DNA from: Candidatus Dojkabacteria bacterium
GTDB lineage: Bacteria > Patescibacteriota > Dojkabacteria > B142 > WJKM01
Direction: 5' to 3'
NCBI GenBank assembly: GCA_020429465.1
Contig: JAGQLH010000038.1
Coordinates: 1-12,382 of the forward strand
DNA length: 12,382 nucleotides
A model generated the notes under the pieces. The model had not been told where the DNA came from. It saw nothing but the letters and a program-made list of their open reading frames with translations, and searched no databases. Numbering within the stretch: the stretch's first letter is position 1; the number at the start of each line of letters is the position of its first letter. Of this stretch, positions 6,641-12,382 are shown piece by piece. The position numbers were made by a program, and so were the translations under genes.

Positions 6641-7765
6641 ATGAATTATTTTAAGGTACGACAAAGGCAACTTCAAAAAAGTCTTCAAGAACAGGATGCA
6701 AGCCATATATTGGTGAATAATCTTCCCAATATTTATTATCTTACTGGTATTAAGTACCTCGAAGGAGATACATGGGATATTGTTCTTCTTTGCGCCCAAG
6801 ATGATGATCCAATTTTGTACGTCCCCCGGATGCTGGCAGAGCAGATCTCATTTCTTCTTCCAAAAGAGACAAATGTAGAAATTTGCATTTTAGATGGTGG
6901 TAAAAAGTATGTGGATTTAATTAATTCCATGGTATCTAAAGAAGCAATCTTACTTTTTGAAGATGGGGTAGTAACTTACCGTGAATATCGAATGCTTTCA
7001 GAAAAATTGTCTGCAAAGTTACAGCCGGCAGGCTCAGCCATAGAAAATATAAGAATCGTTAAAGATAAACTGGAGATACAATGTATAAAAAAAGCTGTTA
7101 GTCTAACGGAACAAACTCTTCAAGAGGTTACGCAACACATTTTCGAGAATGATCCTGTCACATACAACGAATTAGATGTAGTTGAGTTGATTAATTCGTT
7201 TTCGAAAGATATGGGAGGTGAAGGGGTAGGTTTTGATTCGATTGTAGCAAGTGGAATGGGGAGTAGTATTCCTCATTATTCTCCTCGAAGTAAACAAATT
7301 TCCAATGATATATTACTGCTAGATTTAGGTATTAAATATGATGGGTATTCAGGAGATATAAGTCGAACTTACTTAGGACCAAAAGCTACGAAAGAAATGA
7401 AAGATATGTATAAGATTGTAAGAGAGGCTCATTATGATGCTATCAATATGGTAAAACCAGGGAGAACAATGTTTGAAATACATTCAAAAGTTATCGAAAT
7501 ATTTAAGAAACACGGAGTAGAAAAGAATTTTATACACTCGATAGGTCATGGGCTTGGATTGGATATGCATGAACAACCATTTGTATCTCGAAAAAATGAA
7601 TCTATCGAATTGAAAGAAAATATGGTTATAACAATAGAACCTGGCCTATATTTTGAAGGAAAATTTGGTATTCGAATAGAAGACGTTCTAGTAGTTACCA
7701 ATTCAGGAGCAGATTCACTAAGTAACCACAGCACGATTAATGAGAATAAATTTGTGATTAAATAA
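6641..7765 (+). CDS. M24 family metallopeptidase (Xaa-Pro dipeptidase/aminopeptidase type)
   Basis: This is a cytoplasmic pita-bread-fold peptidase that probably cleaves Xaa-Pro bonds in peptides. The 374 residues have the usual two parts: a creatinase-like N-terminal domain (1-135, with 'NLPNIYYLTG' at 27-36) and the M24 catalytic domain (about 145-360). All five metal ligands are visible: D228 in 'LLLDLG', D239 in 'GYSGDISRTYLG', H303 in 'SIGHGLGLDMHE', E333 in 'ITIEPGLYF' and E347 in 'GIRIEDVL'. The 14-residue step between the two glutamates fits prolidase-like enzymes rather than the longer step of AMPP. There is no signal peptide. The ATG lies 7 nt after the upstream stop, so it is the last gene of the operon and is followed directly by a terminator hairpin. 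Whether it acts as a dipeptidase or an aminopeptidase cannot be read from the sequence. Confidence 0.93.
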   Translation: MNYFKVRQRQLQKSLQEQDASHILVNNLPNIYYLTGIKYLEGDTWDIVLLCAQDDDPILYVPRMLAEQISFLLPKETNVEICILDGGKKYVDLINSMVSKEAILLFEDGVVTYREYRMLSEKLSAKLQPAGSAIENIRIVKDKLEIQCIKKAVSLTEQTLQEVTQHIFENDPVTYNELDVVELINSFSKDMGGEGVGFDSIVASGMGSSIPHYSPRSKQISNDILLLDLGIKYDGYSGDISRTYLGPKATKEMKDMYKIVREAHYDAINMVKPGRTMFEIHSKVIEIFKKHGVEKNFIHSIGHGLGLDMHEQPFVSRKNESIELKENMVITIEPGLYFEGKFGIRIEDVLVVTNSGADSLSNHSTINENKFVIK

Positions 7766-7766
7766 A

Positions 7767-7801
7767 AAAAGGATGTGATATTATTTTTATCACATCCTTT
7801 T
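7767..7801. terminator. Bidirectional intrinsic terminator between convergent genes
   Basis: A perfect 14-bp stem, AAAAGGATGTGATA paired with TATCACATCCTTTT, encloses a 7-nt loop (7781-7787). A-runs on the left and T-runs on the right give a U-tract in both directions. It starts right after the M24 stop codon (7763-7765) and lies about 25 nt beyond the thioredoxin stop on the other strand, so it can end both transcripts. Confidence 0.92.
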
Positions 7802-7825
7802 AGTGAAAGTGTTTTCGAGTATTAT

Positions 7826-8149
7826 TTAGGCATGTTTTTGTAGTGCATCAAGATACACATCTTTACTTTGCACTCCAATGAATGTCTCTTTGACTTCCCC
7901 ACCTTTGAAAATCATAACAGTAGGAATACTCATAATTTTAAAGGTCCCAGCTGTATTTGGATTTTCATCTACATCCATTTTATAGAAGTCAGCTTTATCA
8001 CTATGCTCATCTGAGAGTTGTTCAATAATTGGTCCAAGAATTTGGCAAGGACCACACCAGGGGGCCCAGAAATCTACAAGGACTGGTTTCTCCTCACCAC
8101 TAGTCTTTTCTTGAAAGTCAGTGTCTGTGAGAACTGCAACATTAGACAT
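7826..8149 (-). CDS. trxA: Thioredoxin
   Basis: This is a small cytoplasmic dithiol reductant that keeps protein cysteines reduced, for example in ribonucleotide reductase. The 107 residues match the usual thioredoxin length. It has the canonical 'VDFWAPWCGPCQ' with redox cysteines 32 and 35, the buried Asp26, and the cis-proline loop SIPTVMIFKGG with Pro76. There is no signal peptide, in contrast with the anchored CPAC protein at 3151, so the window encodes one reducing and one oxidising member of the fold. It is a single-gene unit with -10-like boxes just upstream and a shared terminator hairpin downstream. No Shine-Dalgarno precedes the ATG. The adjacent genes do not include thioredoxin reductase. 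Confidence 0.97.
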   Translation of the reverse strand: MSNVAVLTDTDFQEKTSGEEKPVLVDFWAPWCGPCQILGPIIEQLSDEHSDKADFYKMDVDENPNTAGTFKIMSIPTVMIFKGGEVKETFIGVQSKDVYLDALQKHA

Positions 8150-8169
8150 GAATATTGGGAATAAAAAAT

Positions 8170-8205
8170 ATTATACTAGCTTGTAAATTAGCTTAAAATA
8201 TTATA
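8170..8205 (-). promoter_or_regulatory. Two -10-like boxes upstream of thioredoxin
   Basis: Two perfect TATAAT boxes on the - strand (8175-8170 and 8205-8200) are each followed by ATTTT, so TATAATATTTT occurs twice with a 30-bp period. The proximal box predicts a start near 8163 and a leader of only about 14 nt; the distal one predicts a leader of about 45 nt. The -35 regions are poor. The copies fall in the 78-bp gap between the stop of the 297-aa gene and thioredoxin. Confidence 0.55.
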
Positions 8206-8227
8206 CCAGAGAAAGTAGGGTGTTTTA

Positions 8228-9121
8228 CTAATTAACTGGCGAGCTCAATGGCTCTGTATTTGTTAGACCAGGGAGAAGTGCGCTTGTAATCTGAGATGTG
8301 TGCCATTCAAATGTTGATACGAAATCTTTCCAAATTCTGACACAATCTTCTTCTGCCTCGATTCCAAACCGAGGATTAATCCTAAAAGCAACATATGGGT
8401 TTTCATCTTCATTAAGACTCGAAATTGTTGAAGGGGCAATCACTACATTTGTATCTTCAAGAATATTAAAGGTTTGAGAAGAAACACTGTCATCAATTTC
8501 AGCTGAACAGCTTGGGGATTCAACTTTCATGAATTGGTCACGTTGACTTGTGTAATCATTAGGCAATACTATGCTAAACACGTCATTGCTTTCTGGCTCC
8601 ATAAAATATGTCCTCTCATTAGCGTATCGTAAGATAAGAACAAATCGGTGACTTTGTTTTATTTGAAAAGAAGAGTCAAATACTGAAATTTGGCCAAGAG
8701 AGAATTGATCAAGATCGCTTGGGAGTGGAAAACTAAAAAAGCCATTTGGGTCAGTTTTGCCAGATAAATTTAATGGGCCAAGTCTAAGTTCTATAGAAGA
8801 GTTTGGAAGTGCTCTGCCTTCAATAAACGATCGATTTTTATTATCAAATAAAACACTGTGGTCTCCATTAAGACCAGATGAAAGAAGTACTGTCTCATCG
8901 TTCGCTTGGCTGACGTATATATCATCTCGAAGTATAGAGAGTCCCAACGAATTATTTGCAGAATCTTGTATGCCTAAAACTTCATTTGGGTATTGATCAG
9001 TACGAAAAGCTAGATGGAAACCACCAATTAATATTCCTGCAACTATACAAATAGAGAAAAGAAGTGAACCTACATGCTCAACCACTTTTTTAAATGTTGT
9101 ATTTGTAGGACCAAGACCCAT
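8228..9121 (-). CDS. Membrane-anchored extracytoplasmic protein of unknown function
   Basis: The 297-residue protein has a short N-terminal cytoplasmic part, one membrane helix (about 17-38) and an otherwise polar, export-type remainder rich in Ser, Asn and Asp. Residues about 97-150 ('GRALPNSSIELRLG' and then GKTDPNGFFSFPLP) resemble a small beta-sandwich of the carboxypeptidase-regulatory/bacterial Ig kind, in which a 'D.nG.f.f' turn is typical. Only two cysteines (205, 260) lie outside the membrane, so one disulfide is possible. I recognise no enzyme motif. The ATG lies 3 nt after the stop of the RNA methylase gene with no Shine-Dalgarno, so it is probably translated by coupling. It could be a structural surface protein; the family is unknown to me. 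Confidence 0.82.
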   Translation of the reverse strand: MGLGPTNTTFKKVVEHVGSLLFSICIVAGILIGGFHLAFRTDQYPNEVLGIQDSANNSLGLSILRDDIYVSQANDETVLLSSGLNGDHSVLFDNKNRSFIEGRALPNSSIELRLGPLNLSGKTDPNGFFSFPLPSDLDQFSLGQISVFDSSFQIKQSHRFVLILRYANERTYFMEPESNDVFSIVLPNDYTSQRDQFMKVESPSCSAEIDDSVSSQTFNILEDTNVVIAPSTISSLNEDENPYVAFRINPRFGIEAEEDCVRIWKDFVSTFEWHTSQITSALLPGLTNTEPLSSPVN

Positions 9122-9124
9122 AAA

Positions 9125-9634
9125 TTATTCTGCAATTTTGTATAAAGCTATTGAACCAGATATTGTTACATTTAAACTAGCACCTTTCCCCCACATAGGT
9201 AAAAATATCGCATGGTCTAACTTTGCGAGTGTATTTTTAACAATCCCATATGTTTCATTTCCGAGAACTAGACATATTTTGTCAGAGTATGAAAAGTCTC
9301 TATAATCAACAGCTTCATCCGTAATCTCAAGACCAATAATTTGATATCCCTGACGTTTAAGCTTGTTAATTATCTTTCCACTATTATCCTGGTACTCCCA
9401 CTGGACAGATTTCTCTTTACTGCGTGAAGCCTTTACTAGGTCTTTACCAAAAGGAGGTGTGTGTGAAATTCCTGTAAGATATATTTTGGAAATCTGTATG
9501 GCATCTGCTGTTCGAAACATACTTGCTACATTTCGAGCGTACTGGATATTTTCAAGGATAAGAACTATGTCTTTTCCATGACGTTCGTGCTGTTTATAAA
9601 ATTTTTTAAGCTCAAGGCCTCGTAGTTGTTTCAT
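9125..9634 (-). CDS. SpoU/TrmH-family RNA 2'-O-methyltransferase
   Basis: This cytoplasmic SPOUT-fold enzyme moves a methyl group from S-adenosylmethionine to a ribose 2'-OH of tRNA or rRNA. All three SpoU motifs are present in its 169 residues. Motif 1 is ENIQYARNVASMFRTADA, with Asn35 and the catalytic-type Arg41. Motif 2 is LVLGNETYGI, with Glu127 and Gly130. Motif 3 is FLPMWGKGASLNVTISGSIA, with Ser153-Leu154-Asn155 of the knotted SAM-binding loop. There is no extra N-terminal RNA-binding domain, so it resembles the small TrmH/TrmL-like members. The substrate nucleotide cannot be deduced from the sequence. It is the first gene of a likely two-gene unit with the anchored protein downstream, a pairing with no obvious functional logic. 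Confidence 0.93.
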   Translation of the reverse strand: MKQLRGLELKKFYKQHERHGKDIVLILENIQYARNVASMFRTADAIQISKIYLTGISHTPPFGKDLVKASRSKEKSVQWEYQDNSGKIINKLKRQGYQIIGLEITDEAVDYRDFSYSDKICLVLGNETYGIVKNTLAKLDHAIFLPMWGKGASLNVTISGSIALYKIAE

Positions 9635-9668
9635 ATTTTGGATTGTTACAAGAAGGTAATACGTATCA

Positions 9669-9674
9669 ATTATA
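9669..9674 (-). promoter_or_regulatory. -10 box upstream of the SpoU methylase gene
   Basis: A perfect TATAAT on the - strand lies 35 nt before the ATG at 9634 and gives a predicted leader of about 28 nt. The -35 region is not clear. It sits between the terminator-like hairpin of the preceding gene and the methylase gene, as a promoter for this unit should. Confidence 0.55.
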
Positions 9675-9721
9675 GTATATCAGTCGATAGAGGAGAATAT
9701 TTATTGTGCTGGGAAGTAAGG

Positions 9722-9768
9722 AAAATGCGGAGTTACACAACAATCATAATGGTATAGGTAACTCCGCA
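9722..9768 (-). terminator. Terminator-like hairpin after the M23/SLH gene
   Basis: On the - strand an 11-bp perfect stem, TGCGGAGTTAC with GTAACTCCGCA, closes a 21-nt loop and is followed by TTTTCC. It begins about 37 nt after the stop codon of the 792-aa gene (9805). The loop is long and the U-run short for a classic terminator, so it may be a weak terminator or an mRNA 3' end stabiliser. Confidence 0.65.
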
Positions 9769-9804
9769 GTTTCTTTGAGATCTTCTCTATTGTACTATTT
9801 TCTA

Positions 9805-12183
9805 TTAGCGATTAATGATAGGTAAAAACAGATTGTTTCGTTGTATGCCAGACATCTCTTCTACAGAGCCAATTTCATCACCTCTAAGTTGAAAAAGAAC
9901 TTCTGGTAGTTGCAGTGCATTTGGAAATGTCGAATCTATATTTTCAGGTCGATAACTACCAGACCTATCAAATTTTGGATCATTGCAGTAGAGTCCGGGA
10001 GGGTAATCTACACCACCAATATATTCAACAATATCCCAATCATAGACCATCAAAAAGGCCAATGAGCTAGCACGAGCAATTTCCATCCGTCTGATATTTA
10101 GATCAGGATTGAATTTGTCTACACAATCTCCAATCATGATCTTTAATCCACACAATTCAAGTATGTATTCACGGTGAGGGTTATCTAAATCCACATCTGA
10201 AAAGGCTACATGGCAATTTGGTATTTCTTGTCCTTCATATTCTTGGAATAAGCGAAGTGTTTTGTCGAGTGTAGTAGCAAATTCTGCACGGGTAATCAGT
10301 AAGTTGCGTTTGAATGTTCCATCGCTATATCCTTTGAAAATTCTAATTACATCACCTTTATAATCGGTTCGACCACGCCCAAGCCATTCGATAGCTATTG
10401 ACTCTAAGCCATCTCCGGTTGTTGTGTTAAATACAAAGATGTCTGGGAAGCTCCTTTCAGTAAGAGTTCCACAGTCACCAGGACCGGTCAAACCAATATC
10501 TTCACAGCGTGGATTTCGAGCTTGTCCTTCTTCATACACCATCTGGAGTCGAAAAAGTACAAGTGCCCACTGTCCTCGGTTCAGGGTATATTGACCATTA
10601 AATGTTTTATCTGAATATCCTTGTAATGCTCCAACTTTTTCGGCAATAATTACATACCGATATTCAGGCATTGCTGGACTTACGTCAGAAAAGATACTTT
10701 CTTTGACCTCTCGAATGTCAGCTTGGTTTACCCATACTGAATCTCTGTGTGAATATTGCGCACCAGTGATCGGGTTAATTGGGCGATCATCCCAGAGTAT
10801 TTCGTAACTTTGTTCAAGCCAAAACACTTCAAGGAATAAACGATCTGTTGAGTCATCATAAAGATAGTTCCCAGTAGTCAATCCAACACTATCTGGTCGT
10901 ACCTTTCCAACTGGAAGTCCACCCTGATCCATATGATTACTAAATGTTTCAATGTAACCCTGGTTATGCCCATGATCGACTGGAAGTACGATAGTATTCA
11001 ACCAGCACTGATTAAAGGGGATATCCGCAGATACATCGTCACAAATAGCAGCTTTATTGCGAGAAGTGAGCTTTGTACTTGATCCGTTACATATCTTTTC
11101 ACCACTATCATCATTATCCAGGCACGCTTCGTGAGGTAATTCTGGATCTTCACCTTCTTCTGGTTCATATGTTGGGAGGTATTCTTCTTTGAATTGGATA
11201 GTCCATCCATCGAAGGTATAAAAACCTGGTGCATTGCCATATGTGCTAGAAGCATGAGGGCGGAAAACCTTGAGATGTACATGGCTTGTAGTATCCCCTT
11301 GAGTCATAACACCACATTTAGGTCTTGGAGTAGCATTTTCAAATATGCTGCCTTTTCTCCCAATACCCAAAAACTCTCCAGAGACAACCCGTGCTCCTAC
11401 ACTGATTCGTTCAGGAACTGTTCCCACTTCAGCGTGGAAATAGTCTAGGATAAGCCCATCGTCATGTCTGATTCGAATATTTTGTGTATATTCATCAGTA
11501 CATACATTTAGGACAGTACCAGATGCCGTGGAGAGAATCCAATGTTCGGTAATATCTCCCCCGGTCATAACAAAATCGAGATTATTATTACCAGGATCAT
11601 ACTGTTCAAAATTTGGATCATCAGGTATAGAGTCGTTGGGATCATCATGGTATCCGGCACCATGCCAAGAGTTGAATGTCCGTCCGACACTATATTTCCA
11701 ATCAGGGAAAGGTAGATGATGGTAAGATTCCCAGACTTCAAATGGTGCATTGGGGTCAAGAGCCGCTTTTGCTCGTTCAGTTAAGATAGTATTTGGGACT
11801 GTTTGAATCATCTCGCTGAACTTAGTTGAACCTGCTAGTGCGGTATCCCAATTTCCTCCATCATGATATCCAAGAGCATTTGTATAACAGCTAAAACTAC
11901 TAGCTGAGTCTATGAAACAGTCTTCACTCGTCGCTACAACTGAAAATATTGCCCAACTACCGAATAACTGAGGTTCTTGTATTTCGTAAGATGTAGGGGC
12001 AAAATTCTCATCTGTGTAACTGTGAACTGCTTCTTCTACTGATAAAATGAAATCTGTATCACTAAGAACTAACTGGGGTTCTGAGATTGCATTACTCTGA
12101 GTCTCTCCATGACTCCAAAATAAAATCCCAAGTACACTCAGTGTCGATAGGATACATAATAATAATTTTACCTTTGCTTTCAC
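9805..12183 (-). CDS. Exported LasA/M23-like peptidase with three SLH domains
   Basis: This 792-residue exported protein probably acts on cell-wall peptides while bound to the cell envelope. A signal peptide (about 1-30) is followed by an unassigned N-terminal region and an M23-like domain (about 165-335). That domain has His174/His179 and Asp203 (NNLDF) as possible first ligands, 'SGTVLNV', then 'IRIRHDDGLILDYFH' ending at His250, 'ERISVGARVVSGEFLGIGRKG', 'SHVHLKVF' with His301 and His303, and 'FDGWTIQF'. The LDF and GWT features recall M23A/LasA enzymes. A middle region (about 350-490) is unassigned. Three SLH domains follow, starting near FSDV (498), FPDI (579) and FSDV (661), with 'LNRGQWA', 'ITRAEFA' and 'IRRMEIA' motifs; SLH domains bind secondary wall polymers. 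The protein ends in FLPIINR. The GTG start is chosen because AAGGAG lies 9 nt upstream. Confidence 0.88.
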   Translation of the reverse strand: MKAKVKLLLCILSTLSVLGILFWSHGETQSNAISEPQLVLSDTDFILSVEEAVHSYTDENFAPTSYEIQEPQLFGSWAIFSVVATSEDCFIDSASSFSCYTNALGYHDGGNWDTALAGSTKFSEMIQTVPNTILTERAKAALDPNAPFEVWESYHHLPFPDWKYSVGRTFNSWHGAGYHDDPNDSIPDDPNFEQYDPGNNNLDFVMTGGDITEHWILSTASGTVLNVCTDEYTQNIRIRHDDGLILDYFHAEVGTVPERISVGARVVSGEFLGIGRKGSIFENATPRPKCGVMTQGDTTSHVHLKVFRPHASSTYGNAPGFYTFDGWTIQFKEEYLPTYEPEEGEDPELPHEACLDNDDSGEKICNGSSTKLTSRNKAAICDDVSADIPFNQCWLNTIVLPVDHGHNQGYIETFSNHMDQGGLPVGKVRPDSVGLTTGNYLYDDSTDRLFLEVFWLEQSYEILWDDRPINPITGAQYSHRDSVWVNQADIREVKESIFSDVSPAMPEYRYVIIAEKVGALQGYSDKTFNGQYTLNRGQWALVLFRLQMVYEEGQARNPRCEDIGLTGPGDCGTLTERSFPDIFVFNTTTGDGLESIAIEWLGRGRTDYKGDVIRIFKGYSDGTFKRNLLITRAEFATTLDKTLRLFQEYEGQEIPNCHVAFSDVDLDNPHREYILELCGLKIMIGDCVDKFNPDLNIRRMEIARASSLAFLMVYDWDIVEYIGGVDYPPGLYCNDPKFDRSGSYRPENIDSTFPNALQLPEVLFQLRGDEIGSVEEMSGIQRNNLFLPIINR

Positions 12184-12192
12184 TATTCATAT

Positions 12193-12198
12193 CTCCTT
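12193..12198 (-). promoter_or_regulatory. Shine-Dalgarno site fixing the GTG start of the M23/SLH gene
   Basis: AAGGAG on the - strand lies 9 nt before GTG at 12183. The ATG at 12190-12188 is too close to this site and is in another frame, so the GTG is the real start. This is one of the few clear ribosome binding sites in the window. Confidence 0.85.
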
Positions 12199-12232
12199 GT
12201 TATGTTTTTTATTTCAATTCGTAATAACCTTT

Positions 12233-12266
12233 TTACAGCTGTATTACCATAATTAATCCTCCTTTT
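12233..12266 (-). promoter_or_regulatory. Possible leader mini-ORF with a strong Shine-Dalgarno
   Basis: On the - strand AAAAGGAGG (12266-12258) is followed after 7 nt by ATG GTA ATA CAG CTG TAA (12250-12233), a 5-codon frame MVIQL. It ends 50 nt before the GTG of the 792-aa gene. GTAATA within the frame and TATTAC just after it could pair. A leader peptide that tunes translation of the surface protein is possible, but so is a chance match in purine-rich DNA. Confidence 0.3.
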
Positions 12267-12297
12267 GAAGATCTCATCTCAGAGATAGCGTGGGATA

Positions 12298-12330
12298 AAC
12301 CACGGAGAAGGGGAAATTATCTCCGTGGTT
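12298..12330 (-). terminator. Hairpin between the edge gene and the M23/SLH gene
   Basis: A perfect 11-bp stem, AACCACGGAGA with TCTCCGTGGTT, closes an 11-nt loop. It lies 11 nt after the stop codon of the probable gene running in from the right edge, where a terminator is expected. No clean U-run follows on either strand, so termination would be weak or factor-assisted. The 12184-12341 gap otherwise holds the leader of the 792-aa gene; I found no clear -10/-35 pair there. Confidence 0.55.
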
Positions 12331-12341
12331 AAGGTACTTAG

Positions 12342-12382
12342 TTATTTTAATTCCTCCTGTGTAAGTGTATGATCCTTAATAT
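12342..12382 (-). CDS. Possible C-terminal end of a gene cut by the right edge
   Basis: Reading the - strand from the edge, one frame gives IKDHTLTQEELK and then TAA (12344-12342), followed 11 nt later by the hairpin. The composition is protein-like and the stop/hairpin layout fits a gene end. Only 13 codons are visible and no product can be named; one other - strand frame also stays open over part of this stretch. Confidence 0.4.
   Translation of the reverse strand, partial: IKDHTLTQEELK

Noticed and set aside
8176..8199. Terminator for the 297-aa gene formed by repeated TAGCT/AAGCT
   Set aside because: The pairing is only 4-5 bp, and the repeats are as much direct as inverted, so no stable stem forms.
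12124..12183. A lipobox in the 792-aa protein (LLLC at residues 7-10)
   Set aside because: The cysteine falls at residue 10, before the hydrophobic core is complete, so a lipoprotein signal is unlikely; an ordinary signal peptide fits better.
1..12382. UGA recoded as glycine or tryptophan, as in some CPR lineages
   Set aside because: Every gene here is complete and full-length with standard stops, so no recoding is needed.

Overview
The window is low-GC bacterial DNA with short intergenic gaps. I infer a member of the Candidate Phyla Radiation (Patescibacteria). The grounds are a TraC-like/VirB4 gene pair, a compact RNase P RNA of about 300 nt, weak or absent Shine-Dalgarno sites before most genes, and large anchored surface proteins carrying dockerin-like and SLH modules. 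No 16S rRNA or ribosomal protein gene is present, so this placement is an inference. The standard code works: all reading frames close on TAA or TAG and no in-frame UGA recoding is needed.

Left part (1-3050). The end of a TraC-like protein is followed 2 nt later by a complete VirB4-type ATPase, both on the + strand; these are parts of a type IV secretion/conjugation-like machine. Facing them on the - strand is the RNase P RNA gene rnpB (about 2347-2045), identified from its conserved core. Its last helix lies inside the final codons of virB4. Upstream of rnpB on the same strand is a 223-aa polytopic membrane protein. Its size and layout recall YugP-type membrane zinc proteases, but it lacks HExxH.

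Middle (3051-7801). An AT-rich divergent promoter region leads into a likely + strand operon. It encodes a membrane-anchored DsbA-like thiol oxidoreductase, a 949-aa anchored surface protein (beta-helix, cysteine-rich region, Ig/FN3-like modules, dockerin-like pair) and an M24 prolidase-type peptidase. It ends at a strong hairpin that can serve both strands. The oxidoreductase probably makes disulfides in the exported cysteine-rich neighbour.

Right part (7826-12382), all on the - strand. It holds thioredoxin, a two-gene unit (SpoU/TrmH-family RNA methylase plus an anchored extracytoplasmic protein), and a 792-aa exported protein with a LasA/M23-like peptidase domain and three SLH domains. The 792-aa gene has a clear ribosome binding site, a GTG start, and a leader with a possible 5-codon mini-ORF. 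At the right edge there is a hairpin and probably the last codons of another gene.

Overall the window mixes housekeeping RNA genes (rnpB, RNA methylase) with cell-surface construction: DNA/protein translocation ATPase, disulfide formation, anchored adhesin-like proteins and an S-layer-attached wall hydrolase. I see no CRISPR array, tRNA, rRNA, insertion sequence or prophage.
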